64,000 nt of DNA. Source: Suillus spraguei. Lineage: Eukaryota; Basidiomycota; Agaricomycetes; Boletales; Suillaceae. Under the pieces are notes generated by a model. The model saw only the letters and a program-made list of their open reading frames with translations, did no database searches and was not told the DNA's origin. The stretch spans positions 124,001-188,000 of the forward strand of contig JABCPU010000071.1 in NCBI GenBank assembly GCA_016800925.1. The letters run 5' to 3'. The position numbers and the translations under genes were made by a program. Positions 18,683 to 31,400 of the stretch are shown in pieces. Within the stretch, counting starts at the first letter, position 1; each line of letters opens with the position of its first letter.

Positions 18683-20023
18683 TTAAGTGTCAGCACTGAA
18701 GCCAATGTCTTCATCTGCCAGCTCATTGTCATCTTCTCCTGCCAATCAGTCCAATGCTTCCTCATCTAGACCGGAGACGCTAGTAACTGAAGGTTTAGTA
18801 TTGGTACGCAGGTGATAAGGGATCAAGTGAAATGCTGCGTAACGCAGTTTGGATATGCTGCCATCTAGCTCAGCTAGCCAGTATGAGCTGCCGTTGGTAT
18901 GACGCACTACTACCATTGGACCGAGGTACCACAGCTTCGTCTTTCAACTCAGCTCATACTCGATCTTGGAATTACGCACTAAGACTAACGTGCCTGGAGC
19001 AAAGTTATAGTCTTTGATAGTAGTGCCGTACCGAATTGAGTCTAGCCTTGGTGACTTTGTCTCTGATGCCACAGATATCTTCTTGTCGCTTCTGTAACTG
19101 CTGCATGTGGTAAGCGATGAGATCAGTGGTAGAGAACGTCTCTTGACCGGGTAGGTCTACTAGAAAGGTACTTTCAGTGAGGTCAAATGGAAATATTGGC
19201 TTGATGCCATGAACCATAAAATATGGCGATAGCCCAGTGTCATGATGCATGGTAACATGCTCGGCCCAGAACACAGTATGAATGGTCTGGTACCAGTTGA
19301 CTCGTCCCCCTCGCAACTTTTCATGATGGCCTCCCGGACATCGTAATGACGCTGCTCGACAATGCCGTTGGCTTGCGAGTGGTAAGGAGAAATGTGGATT
19401 GGGTGAATCCCATAGCAGTTAGCTAACTCTTCTACTGCCACAATGAAAGCTGGCCCGTTGACAGTAACAATCTCAGTGATAGGTCCCCATCGACACAAAA
19501 GCTCCTCGAAAATGAAGGCGCTAAGGGTCCTGGTGTTTTCCTTGCGTAGCATACACCATTCTGGGTAGCCGGTAAGGGCACAGCGTGCTTGAACTAAGCG
19601 ATCAAATCCGCCGGCTTTCGGCATCATCATAGTGTCAAGGTGTGTGCGCCTAAAGATACTGCCGGGTACAGGGACGGTTGGCAGTATGTGCAAGCGGCGA
19701 GTCTGCCTGATCTGGCACTCATGACAAGTCCTGTTGAACCATTTGATATCGTCAATAATATATGGCCACCAAAAACGCAAAAGAAGTCTAGCACGAGTCG
19801 CGAATACTCCCTTATGGCCTAAGTCATTGTGCGCTTCCTTCAGAATATGCAAGTGCTTAGCCGCCAGTACCACTAGCTGATGTTTGCTGAGCGATTGCTG
19901 CTGGAAGAGGCTATCCCCCAACACGAAGTACCAAATGAGTGTTCTGACGAAGGATGTAAATTCCTTGTCGGTCAAGCTCGCTGGCCACTTGCGGTCAGTC
20001 AGGAATCGCTGAATTACCATCAT
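18683..20023 (-). pseudogene. Gypsy-B integrase and pol C-terminus
   Basis: The HHCC region is present (HLHILKEAHNDLGHKG ... CHECQIRQ), then the catalytic core: HLDTMMMPKAGGFD (D), VTVNGPAF where VTDNGPAF is expected (second catalytic D lost) and PYHSQANGIVEQRH (E). It continues in a second frame (19316-19005: INWYQ-like, SPYFMVHG) and a third (19020-18690: NFAPGTLVLVRN, YLGPMVVV, AAFHLIPY), the C-terminal DNA-binding domain. There are two in-frame stops in the last part. This lineage differs clearly from the GA family and has no chromodomain. The copy is dead. Confidence 0.85.
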
Positions 20024-20149
20024 ATGTTCATCTTGGGCTTGAGCCGTGTAGCGAACAAAGTCATGCTGACCATGAAAGTGCTGTTTTACACAAGTTTCTC
20101 GTTACTGCCTACAGCGGCTACCGAGAAACCCCTATAGCGAGCATTACCC

Positions 20150-20870
20150 CTTTTCGCTTCGCTGGTACCGTTTTCGCTCCATGGATCCTTTCCCCTTACC
20201 AAATCTCGCTACTGATGTCCTCCTGTCCATTCCATTTCCATCTAAGATCTATTGGTGTGTAGCATATTTGTTTCCGCTGTTACTAAAGCTACGGCAAGAC
20301 TTACCTTACCTTCCGTGACACCGCTTGCTCGCTGCGTGCCTCTTAGCTAAATATCTCTATCTCGCTACCGTTCTTGCTATGTATTCCAGTTGTTCACGGT
20401 ACATGTTAAAAAGGACTCTTCGCACATTCCGGTACTTACTTTCCCTCTATGGTACACATGGTACTTAGGAATTGTCACCACTACTGGCTCTAATGGAATA
20501 AAGTCCTTCGCCGAAGTCACTGTCACTTAAGGAACTCTTTACCACTGCACGCACGACCGCTCTTTACCGCTTTCCCGTGCTTCATTGCTATGCTTCACCG
20601 CTTGTTTTACCACCAGTTTCCCACGCCTTACCGCAGCTTTACCACATGCACTACCGCAGTTTTACCGCTCACACTACTGCTATCTTCCCGCGCTCTACCA
20701 CTACTTTACTGCAACTTTCCCACAGAGCAGAGGTCACCGCTAGCATCTCGCTACCTCCGACGGCAGTCTTGCACCACAGTAGCATTCCCTTTAGGGTCGA
20801 ACACTCTTGCTTTGCAAGTGAAGCAGACTAGATGGAGCGCAAGACTCACATACTAGTTTAGGCCATGGTT
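20150..20870 (+). repeat. LTR-like TACCGC-rich segment of Gypsy-B (plus orientation)
   Basis: This is a pyrimidine-rich segment in which TACCGC/TTACCGC recurs many times. Its last ~85 bp (from about 20790, TAGGGTCGAACACTCTTG...TAGTTTAGGC) reappear inverted at 22229-22310. The leader just after it (CATCTACAGCCCAGGCTAG) is also shared. It is therefore the R-U5 end of a Gypsy-B 5' LTR followed by leader and gag. The upstream limit is not defined. Confidence 0.55.
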
Positions 20871-21049
20871 CATCTACAGCCCAGGCTAGATTATATCTTT
20901 ACAATTGGAGCCCACTGCAAGGGAATCTTTTGGTATAGTTCCAATTTTGCCTAACATGCTTACCGCTTTTAGCCGCATTACTGCAAGTTTTACCGCACGT
21001 TCCTGCACTGTATCCACGTGCTATGGACAGTATAACAGGCGCATTTTTT

Positions 21050-21834
21050 ATGCCTGTGGCTACCTCAGACGCAGCTCCGCACTTCAGCAGCAATGCTAGT
21101 GAACTACTGACCTTTTTTGTTACTGTAGATCGACTTTCGGACAAAGCTGGAATTACCGACACAGCTCGCGTCAAGTTTGCAGTCAGATACGCTGACTCAG
21201 ATGACGCTGAATTATGGAGAGACATACTGGAATACAATGGTGACAACTTCGCAGACTTCGCTAATGCTGTTTTGCTCTTTTACCCAGAATGTTGCTCGGC
21301 GAACTTCAAACACACTGATACCGCAGAACTGGCCACTCCGCTGGCAGAACCCTATAAGGGTGATGCTATTGAGCAGCCAGACGCACCACAACCACCGGCA
21401 GTTCAGGATATTTTGCCTGCTGCAACTGAAAATGGCCTCAAATCGCTCACAGCTTTTGACGCCACTGTTCACTCACACACAGCGGCCCATATTGACCACC
21501 ACTGGACATTATCTGATCAGAGTTTGTTCACGGAGATACCTTGTTATGCTGACACTACCGTGTTTTTTGCAGTATTTGCTCTTCAGCAGATTGCCTATGT
21601 GCTGTACTTGACGCACGGCAGCCAGCGGACGACCTGCACAGCTCGCTTACATGCTTAGACTACCGCAGCGACAAGCCGGACACTCCGGTGGCTGATACGG
21701 ATGTGTTTTGTGCTGATATACCCCTGATACCGCAGTTTTCGCCAATTTTGGATCTGGTGCTTGAAGAATGCAATATTACTGCTGACTATTTTATCTCCAT
21801 ACTGAAGGAGTACGAGTGGTCTAACCAATCTTCA
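21050..21834 (+). pseudogene. Gypsy-B Gag fragment
   Basis: The plus-strand frame starting MPVATSDAAPHF runs ELLTFFVTVDRLSDKAGITD, RVKFAVRYADSDDAELW and FADFANAVLLFYP. This is the N-terminal capsid pattern of a widespread Agaricomycete gypsy Gag. It is open to 21655, and a related frame continues to about 21834. It then abuts RNase H sequence of opposite orientation, so protease and RT are missing. It sits directly downstream of a plus-oriented LTR end and leader. Confidence 0.65.
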
Positions 21835-22202
21835 TGATCACCCTCCTCTGTGGGATCTTCGTCTGTGGCAGGTCTCCTTGAGAGACCATCAGCGCCGGTA
21901 TGCTTGGTTGCGGGTACATGTATGAGATTGAATTGAAACAAAAGGATACCTGCGATCCAGCGATTGATCGTAGTGTTAGGCTGGAGATCTGGGTTATTGA
22001 TCATCCCCTTGATATACTTCGCATCCACCTCAACTGTAAGGTTGACAATGCTGAAGATATACACCTGCATAGCACGTAATGCTCTGAACAACCTGTATAG
22101 CTCGAGCTTCCCCTGTGAGTAGTGGCTCTCAACTTCGGTAAGCATTAGCAAACCAAAGCGGCTAGGGTAGCGCTTCATGTCCTTGCCGATGTAAAGATAC
22201 AA
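21786..22202 (-). pseudogene. Gypsy-B RNase H fragment
   Basis: The minus frame reads KRYPSRFG, VESHYSQGKLELYRLFRAL, LTVEVDAKYIKGM, NRWIAGILLFQFNLIHVPA and GADGLSRRP, the C-terminal half of a gypsy RNase H. It lies only some 30 bp from an LTR/leader at 22.2 kb in the same orientation. Gag, protease and RT that should lie between are therefore deleted. In minus sense the next pol part, integrase, follows at 20023 beyond the inverted gag block. Confidence 0.8.
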
Positions 22203-22690
22203 CCTAGCTTGGGCTGTAGATTAACCACTGCCTAAACTAGTATGTTAGTCTTGCGCTCCATCTAGTCTGCTTCACTTGTAAGAACAAGAGTGTTCGACCC
22301 TAAAGGGGGATGCCTATTTAGTATGGTCAAGTTCGAGTCTAACTTATTTGCAAAACAAGCATCCAAGTCAGCGGTAAGTTGCCGCGGTCAGCAATGATAC
22401 CGCCGGAACTAGTGTCGTGCGTTGCGGTGCTACCATCATCGAGATAAAGTCAGTAACAGTTGCGTCTAGCGAGCGATGTCGAGTGGTGGTCTCAGCGGTA
22501 GCGGTAAGGTTGTGAGTGGTGCAAAGAAACAGTAAAGAAGTCCACGGTACTTTCAGTGGTAAAGTAGCGGAGCGTGAGAAGTTCAGTCATAAGTAACAAT
22601 CAAAAGTCCAGCGGTATGCCAGCAGTAACGGAGAACGAGCGTGATGTATTAACGAGCGATAAGGGAACTTTATGAAGCATAGGAAAAGAA
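22203..22690 (-). repeat. Gypsy-B 5' LTR end and leader (minus orientation)
   Basis: The segment 22203-22310 is the inverted match of 20790-20890 (leader plus LTR end). Beyond it the sequence is GCGGTA-rich, as expected of the same LTR on the other strand, to about 22690. Confidence 0.5.
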
Positions 22691-23639
22691 ATGATAGGGG
22701 CAACATAAAGGGATGTTCTTGCAATGCAAAGGTTTTGCTGATGAGAGTTGAAAAGGGACTCAACATTTTCCTGATGTAATTGCAACCAGAGTCTGAACCA
22801 TCACAATTGTATATTTGGCTATTTTTATCTGAGTAAGTCCAGGTATATATACCTTTCTCAGGCAGGGTACAAATCTGATAGATACTTTAAATATTAATAT
22901 TGTAGATCAGATAATACTTTCTAAGACTTTATTGTTCTCAGGTCAGGTACCTAATGATGTTCTGACCAGCTGAAGCATAGTGAATCTCTATATTTATGAT
23001 ACTACAACAAATAACAGAAACTGTTGAGAACACACTCTGCAAGCCACCTTAGGAGATGGTGTATGCAAAAGGAAGCAGTATCAGTATATGTATATACCGT
23101 GAGGCAGAGGGGGGCAGAAAATTCAGACACTTGGGTGAGCTGTGGCTGACATATTGGAGGCATGAAAGTTCAACACAAGTTTCTTGAAGAGAAAAAACAA
23201 CAGTGAAGGTGAGGATGAATGCAATAAACATGTTAAGAAGTCATTGCAAATTTGATATCACAGTGAGCTTGAAACCGATGAGAGCTACATCCCAGACAGC
23301 TTCTTCTGCATGGAACAACCAGGTCGAAGCAGAGGCTGCTCCTGGACCATTGAGCCAGAAGCTGTATGATGGGGTACATGCGGGAAAACAGGTGAGGGTA
23401 GAGGTTCTTCTGTAAGGAATGACGAGGCCAAAAAGCAGTATGCAGGGTTGTGAGTGGAGGAAAGGAGGGTGGAAGAATTGAAGAGACGACAGAGAATCAA
23501 GCTGGTGGTGTGACGCCAGACGATAAAACTTGGGGAGAAGTGATGGATGACAAAGCTGGGAGAGGACGCAATGCAGCAGCACTAAGTGACTCTGATGAAG
23601 GTGCAACTTCAACAAGAGGTGAGTTCTCCATCCCACGTT
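22691..23639. other. no gene recognised
   Basis: AT-rich spacer. Short open frames on both strands carry no motif I recognise. The right part (from about 23440) may hold the 3' end of the kinase pseudogene. Confidence 0.35.
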
Positions 23640-25797
23640 TTATTATTTCACGAATTGTTTCGTGAGAGACATCGCTGAAACTAGTTCACGCGCTTCCAAT
23701 TGCCTTGCACCATTCTTCAAGGATGGGGTGACAAGCTCGGAAGTATGGAGCCGGTTCGTACTTAGGATCATCATTGATGATAAAGTCTTTCTTCAGGACT
23801 CCGCTGGTCCCAAGCCCATCTTGATCCATTATAGTATAAGCCTTATGCCACCTGGAGGCATTGAGAGGTTGCATACCCTCATTTGTTATCTTACCCCCAG
23901 GCCCCTCGTATATCATGGTGAATTCTAGAAAAATGTAAAAGAGCGATTCCAGGTCGTCCGAGGCTCGGTAGTCAATCACATCCGGACACGCATCCCCAAT
24001 AAGCTTGAGAAGGCGGCAAGACATGTACGGGATAGTTCCCTTTAAATCGTAAGAATGGAAGCGAGAACATCAAAAGAAAATAAATATTCTAACTCACAGC
24101 ACCGGATGAATCCAACGCCTTGTTGTTTGTGAGGAATTTAGCATGCTCAAAGTCAATAAAGTACCCCTTTCCTTCATGAATAACCAGATTGTTGGGGCTG
24201 GCATCTCCATGCAGAACCTCCCGGTCATAAACCATGGTCCTGTGAGCTGTGATTATCGGTCATTACCAAGGACTTCAACCAAGAAAAAGGAAACTCACCA
24301 GCTACAATGTCTTGAAAAACGTTGAGTAGCTCAGGGACAGATTTGAAAGCAGTTAGTGGCAGTCCGCAGGGTGTCAATAGCATCCGACAATGAATTTTTG
24401 TGATGTATGCATGTGAGTTTGGGAGGTGCTCGCGAATATGCTCATGAATTTTCGACGTAGAGTCGATCTATCCGCTGAACTTGACGTCCCAATATTTCAC
24501 AAGTTGGACGACGTTTGGAACACCGTGAATGGCCTGCAGGAGTGTGACTTCATAATCTAAGCTGCCTGCATCAACCCAACAGTCCTTCAATGCATACTCG
24601 ATTCCATGCTTGCTTCTGACGCGATAGCATACAGTTCCGCGTGAAAAAAGACCGCGACTCTTCCATAACATGGCCATAATCCAGTACATGTCACCTATGT
24701 CATCCTTTACCCAGCCTGTTGCTTCCACTGGCATCTCTGGTAGGTCATCATGAGGAGCGGCACAGCAAAGGTGAGTACAAATATGAATAGTGGGATCCAG
24801 TCCTAGGGAAGATCGATTGGATAAGGTTGCTGTGTTTATAACATCAATGAAATGCAAGGCCTTTGGTCTGATTGGAATTGGCTCTGAAATGATCATTCCA
24901 GAGCAGTCCAGATAATGGCTGCGAAGCTTCAAGTTTGCGATGCTGAAACAGAAGGACGAAGCGGTGCCATGGTTGTTCTCACAGGATAAGATAGCCCTTG
25001 GTGATGACCCCCAAGAACACTGGTACATCACTTCCTTCAACTAGTTCAGACCTGGCAATCTCAATGCCTGTAAGAACGTCCGACCAGCTCTTTTCCTTCG
25101 CACTGCGCTTCTTCATCCTATAGTCCATCAGGACTAGATCAGGCTTCTGCGAATCGGTGGCGTCTGGCATAGGAGTGGCAGAGAATTCTGAGGACCAGTA
25201 ACGTGGTTCCGGTATAGCATTGAAGGGTAGTGCACGACATCAGTACTGTGAGTCAGAAATGGAGGAGAGATCGGAGGGTTCATTGGCAGCCTCTAAAATT
25301 AAGTTGCGCATTGCAAAGTAAATGCTTCTTAACAGGTGTTCCCAGTTCTTCTCTTCAGGTGTCTTCAGCCTGAGGGTTGAGCGTGGTCATTTTGACCCAA
25401 TGCCATATGACTGGTGTGACCAGCTATCGTCGGCCTCCATCATGGAATCTTCATCCACCTCCAAATCTGTGTCAACTTGCGAATCCTCTTCCTCCTGCTT
25501 AGGCTGCACCCTCTTCATCTTCTTCGCCACACCTGTGAAGGCACCACCAAGTTTCCACTGTGGACCAGACTGCAAATTTTGCAATACATGTGCCCCATGT
25601 TTGAGAACATTGCCCGTCTTTTTGACATATTTGATGTTATATAGGTCTCCAATCGTGAGATTGGATGCTGGAATAAGAACGTCCATGATGGATGATTTCT
25701 GCTGCTTGATTCCCTCCTCCCATATAACTCCTTTGGCCATGGAAAGAGTGCCATTGTGACCCAATGGCTGGAGTTCATTTCTTAAGAGTTGATCCAT
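23640..25797 (-). pseudogene. FunK1-type fungal protein kinase, decayed
   Basis: Reading leftwards: KPDLVLMDYRMKKRS with WSDVLTGIEI (about 25150-25060), then GTVCYRVRSKHGIEYALKDCW holding the conserved lysine, then a VLHGDASPNN catalytic loop at about 24220 (HGD in place of HRD). After that come YFIDFEHAKF (DFE in place of DFG), YMSCRLLKL and RASDDLESLFYIFLEF. These variants are usual in the FunK1 (Pkinase_fungal) family, which is expanded in mushrooms. Exons are separated by short introns (for example near 24060-24100 and 24255-24300). In-frame stops after SDSQY (near 25242) and after DVKFSG (24468) suggest loss of function. The N-terminal block 25797-25387 is acidic and unassigned. Confidence 0.7.
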
Positions 25798-26136
25798 GTC
25801 CCCCTTCGGATGAGGATCAAAATCGCTGCCGGCGGCAGGAATGGAGCCGTAACACTCGCGAGCAGGTGAGTATTGGTGAAACCTGACACAGCGGTTGGCA
25901 CACTAGTTAACATACTAGTTGACATGATCGAGGTGAGCCCGTGACATCGACACGTCGCGCAGCAACGTCAGTTTGCGCCACATGCCTTGTTCTCTTTCAC
26001 AATACTCTCGTCAGTCTAATCTTAGCATCATACTTGAAACTTCAAGGGGTAATCCATTGAACCACAATAATGAATGTATGCACGAAGCATAATACAGACC
26101 ATCGAAGAAAACTTTATCGAAAAATTAATGTAAGAA
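25798..26136. other. no gene recognised
   Basis: Spacer between the kinase pseudogene and the RecQ-like fragment. No motif seen. Confidence 0.35.
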
Positions 26137-27415
26137 AAACTCGGGATGGTTCGCAGTAGTGGACCACCACCGGGATATCTGTAGCATTGAGATCGAGTGG
26201 AAGGGTAGTAGAGGAAAAGACAATGCAACGGTCACTGTCCATCAGCCCTGAAGTATCACCGCCTTGGGGCTCTGACTATAGAAAATAATGCCATCATTTG
26301 GTTCGCTTCACCTTCAGTCTGGCATATATCCAGAATTAACTGTCTCTGTCACAAGGTCATATTGATACAGGTCAATAACAGGCCTTCAAGGTCGTGACTC
26401 AGAGGAGCCTCAAAAGTAGAAAGTAAATATTCTGAATGTCTGTATAACCACGACAGACCTTCATCACGAGGGGATCTAATTTGAAATATGCCAGGAGGTT
26501 CATCGCTGCTGCGAGGGCCATGGTGTAAGTGAGCAGGATGATAGGCAATTTCAGCCGCTGGAGAGGCTTGCAATTAGCGATCGCACACTGATATTCTCAG
26601 GAACAGAAAGCGTGTTCTTCTTGACACGAAAGATGCCAATCAACTCGCCTTCATCTTTCTCAGACATCTTTAACCAGTCGACGATATCAGAAGGTGACTC
26701 GTCCTTAATCACCTCCAGCCATTTATACTTGGCCAGAAAGGGGTTTAGGCGGGTCTGTCCGTAGACAGTCGTGCAGAACGCAGTGCTGCTTGTAAAATTC
26801 TACCTGACCAAGTAAGTCTTGAGATCCTGGTGGAGCTGCATGTAGCATGGGAGAGAAGTGAGGGACGATCACTGGGTACTTTGTTTGCATGCTGGCCTGA
26901 AAAGCTTGTACAATGCAGCTCTTCCAATTGTTGCGAGTGCAATGCTCCCTATCATGAACTTGGATCTGCTGCCTTGAATAGTGGCGAAGTAGAAGCCCTG
27001 AAACTGAAAACGTGCCCCCGCCATCAGCAGGCTGCAGACCAAAGACTTTAATGTCGGCTGGATCTGTCTCGAGAGTTAGCTCAGTATCTCGGAAGCATGA
27101 AGAAACATAAATTGTACTAACCCAAAACGGTCTCGCTCCTGGTTGATGCTGGCTTAGCCTTTGGATCGATCTTTCTGAGTTGAGATGGAGGTGGCGCAGT
27201 GACCTCAATTCCATCATCTTCAATTGAAGTCCATACCCTGCGCAGTGTAAATGCTGGTGCCGAGGGCTGCTGATGCGACGGTTTCAAGTCTCAATTATCT
27301 GAGCCTGAGTGTTCGACTCCATGATCAAACTGTCGGGATGATGCTGGGTAAACATAACGGCAGGAAGAGAGGACTCAAGAAAGGTGAGCTGGGTATATGG
27401 GTGTCCTAGAGATGA
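26137..27415 (-). pseudogene. truncated paralogue of the RecQ-like/OrsD gene
   Basis: Two blocks match the gene to the right at nucleotide level. Block 26137-26635 corresponds to about 29411-29940 (helicase C-terminal half). Block 26640-27415 corresponds to about 32460-33515 (OrsD-like region and acidic N-terminal exon). They meet with only a few bases between them, so about 2.5 kb holding the central domain and helicase N-terminal half is missing. Frames are broken. The shared CAGTCGACGATATCAGAAGG block near 26677 and 32500 makes the relationship clear. Confidence 0.8.
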
Positions 27416-28410
27416 ATAAAATCCCAACCTCCCAAATCACGCTGAAGAAACTCGCATCGCAAGTCGTTATTAGTATTCACTCTCCACTCCTTGCACCTAT
27501 GTCTTTCAGCTATCGTGTTCTGCATTTCTTCAGTCTGCTATAATGTCCTGTAAATTTAGTCTAAGGTCAAATTTGATGATACTGGCGATAATAAAAAGCA
27601 CAGTAATAATCAGGGTAACCACGAATATTGTGAACAGTGAAAGGTGGACAAATGTCTTCATCCACCACACGAGGAACGCGCGAAGGTGCCTTGGCCCTTG
27701 ACCAGAAATGTCCTAGGCGAGAGAAGATTATAGATTGCTCGAAAGCTAATCGAAAGACTTACATATGGGTGGATCACCTTGAAAGGACTGAATCACAAAG
27801 GAACAGAAGGTAAGAGAGTGCTCGAAAGGGAGCCGGGACAATTACAAACTCACAAGAATGACATAATCTTTCCCACAGTTTCTTGCTCGTCGGGAAACAA
27901 GGTCCGGACATTAGAGATATTGATACTTGTTGTGACCGACCTTGAGCTCCAGAAATGCCACCCAGTATGGTGCGATGGAACCGCGCCGCTATTCTGCACA
28001 ACAGGTCTCTATGTGCCGCTTATTGCCGTCCAGTGGATGCTCAATTGATTCGATCTCTGCCAGGAGTGTATAATCGAGGCGAGTACACATCCCTGATTAT
28101 ATGTGTCACTTCCTCAATGGACAGCAAGTACGTCCTCAGCGGAGGTCACAATGAGATGACCTCGGAGTGGGTACTCTGTGGAATAAAAAAAGGACTGAAG
28201 AAGGAAAAGATGGCATAGGACGTGACTGGGGGCACTGAACCAGGTAGCCTACATTTATAGGACCGTCATCTGACAGGAGGCATTTGCCGAAGACTGTATA
28301 GCAGATGAACATAAAGTTAAGGTTGCATGAGTGGGTACAGAGAAATTAAACATATCAGTCCTTCAAAGACCCTCCCCCTACCAACGTGTGAGTCCAGGAA
28401 CACGCTAACT
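27416..28410. other. no gene recognised
   Basis: Spacer between the truncated paralogue and the C-terminal exon of the RecQ-like gene. Only short frames without motifs. Confidence 0.35.
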
Positions 28411-31400
28411 TCAAATGACCTTTTTCGGTAGAGCATGAAGTGTCAGGATCCACACTGCAACCTTGAGTAAATTAAGTAGCTGGCTTTCTAAGCTAGTCGC
28501 CATCAGCCATATCGCATAGCCCATCTCATCTATTGTCTGTGGGAGGTCCGGAAACTGCTTGAACATTCTAGCTCGAAGTCTTTCGGATGTCCAACAGGTC
28601 CAAATCATGGGTCTGATGGCATCTGTCATTGCGCAGGGTGCATCTGCAGTATTAAAGTCGTGTATATCTCCAATCTAGCGAGTAGTGTTAATGAGAGTTC
28701 GGAGAACATTATATGATAAACTTACTTGGGGAAGGACGCAGTTGAAGCAGTACCTTGATGGGAGCGTCAGGACTCTCTTCCAGCGGTGGTATGCAGCACT
28801 AGTAGAAACTTCTTGATGTACTTTGCATTGTAATATACCATGATAGGGCGCATTGTCGAGCATCCAACAAAGTCCACAAATCTCCTCACCAGAAAAAATA
28901 TCTTTGAAAGGGCGCAACCCTTTCAGCATGTCACTTTGATGGCGGTGTGTGATGGCACGTGTTACCAGTGTTTGGTTTACTACCCGGGATCCAACAGCGG
29001 CAGAAATCTGAATAGCGATGCTAGGTGTGGTGTTGCCATTATTGCCACCACCTGAACTAGTCTGGTAAGCCTAAATGACGTAGATCAGCCTACTCAGTCG
29101 TATGAAAATGCGCGGCTTACATCATCTGCTGGCTGCAGTGTCTCCTCGCAGACATCACAAATTTGGCAACTTGTAATATCTAGGCAGCAGCCACTATCTT
29201 CGAAACCAAAGAAAGAGCTCAAAGCCAAGCGCCGACATGCCCTTTTCAGCAGCCACTGGCTGACTTCGCCGGCACCCATAAGTTGAGCCTCAGGTTCGTC
29301 CCCATCCCAAGCTTTTGGCCGTGGCCCTGAAGTAAAAAAGATAAAACTGTAACTGGGTCTGTCATCCCTGTGCAGCAGAGAAAGCGCTTCAGCATAGCAG
29401 ACGAAGTTGGATGGTTTGCAGAAGTGGATTACCACCTGGATATCTGTAGCATCGAGGTTGGGTTGAAGGGCAGTAGAGGAGAAGAGAATACGATGGTCAC
29501 CGCCTGCTGTCCTCCAGCCCTGGAGTATTGCAGCCTTGCGGTCCTGAGCTAGGTGGGTGTGGATGACATCTTTAGAAAATAATGTTGCCATCTGGTTCGC
29601 TTCACCATCAGTCGGGCATATAACCAGAATTAGCTCTGTCTCCATCGTAAGATCTTGAAGACTCCTATTGATACAGGCTGACAACGGGCCTTCAAGATCA
29701 TTACTCAGAGGGGCCTCAAAAGCAGAAAAGCAGATATTCCGAATGTCCGTACGACCACGACAGACCTGTGTCATGAGGGGATCCAATTTGAAATATGCCA
29801 GGAGGTTCAGGGCTGCTGCGAGGGCCATGGTATAAGTGAGTAGGATGATAGGCAATTTCAGCCATTGGAGACACTCGCAATTAGTGATCGCACACTGATA
29901 TTCCCAGGAACAGAAGGCGTGTTCTGCTTGACCCACAATTATCCTCGAAAGGTATCCCTTTGCATTCTCCAAGGAAGCCCAGAATTTCGCATTCTCCAGG
30001 CTCTCGCAACTGACCAATACAACTCGCGCAGCCAGATTACCAAGTTCTGGGGACCAGATCACTGCAGAAAGGCCTTTAATATTGAATTGAGCCTGGAGTT
30101 CAGGAATGTGCCCTGATTCTGGGAGTATAACAACTGATGTGAGACCGGCTTCCTCGGGGCAGACTGCGGGGAGGAAGTAGAGTAACCTCCTGTCTTCTCT
30201 CAAACCCAGCATGATGATGGCATGCAGCACCCTTCCCATGAGAACCTCAACCGCTTCTGCTTGTTCTCGAGATTGAAATGTTGTCAGGGGGCCCATGAGA
30301 GAGCAAAGGTCCCTGAATCTGCCAGGACTGATGTGAATGATCTCTTGCTGAGCGCGGGCTGTGGGCAATTTGTCGACGAGTGGTGTATTCGAGGAGGGTT
30401 TTGAGAAGGGAGAGCAAATGACCATGCCATCAGCGATCGCACGATGGATGACTGGGAGCATGGATACGCTAAGATATGGAGAGATGACCTGAGCCAAAGA
30501 GCCAAAGTCAACTTGCTGGATGTTGACTCCAGAGGATAAAAGATGAGGGGGAGATGCGGGAATAGTTGGGGTGTGCAGAGGGAAAAGAAGGGCGTGATGA
30601 GTGCGACTAAGGGCCACAAACTTTTGCAGGTGCTCGCTTGAGATGGACTGAACATATGAATGGTCGACTGCATAAGCCCTGGCAACATCTCCCTGGTGCC
30701 CACTCTGCTCGTCAAAATAATACTCTAGATGTAAGTCAGCTACAAGACGCTTGCAGTTCTTACGCATGACACCAATGAGAAGATGGCGCACATTGGCCAG
30801 GCCCATGGGATGGCCCAGTCCACCCTCGGAGACTGGTCTACCTGTATGGGCGACAAGGATGTCAGAGAAATCGTCCGAGTCCCATGAGCCATGTAGGCCG
30901 TGGAATAGGTGGTCTTCGTATCCAGCAGAAAACTGAAAGTCTTCCCCGTTCGAGCTGAGGTAGAGAGCAAACTTAGCTAAAGTCTTTGAGACAAAGTCAG
31001 CTATGGTTCAGATATGTGAAAAGGTGATAAGCACCTTTGGGATGAACGTGAGGTACGCTATCATCAAGCGAGCAGCTTCTGGAGGCATGCTTCGTGAAAT
31101 GACCCGCTCCTTCTCCTGGTTTGTTTGTGTTTTGTTATAGCGCGATACGAAATTCAAATGGCCTGAAAACCAGTACACGTTCCTAGGGTGAAGGTTGGTG
31201 TTTTGCCAGGACATGACGGCCAGCTCAGGACCTCGAGCAGGCTGTCCAGAGCCTAGATGGTAGAGAAGGAAAAGCCTCTGAAGGCATTCTTTGCACTCCT
31301 TCATCCAGCGCCTAACTTGGCCCTGGTTCCACACCACGCCACTAGAATTGCACGACATGATAAAACGCTCCGAGAAAGTTGTCATCATTTCTTTCATCAA

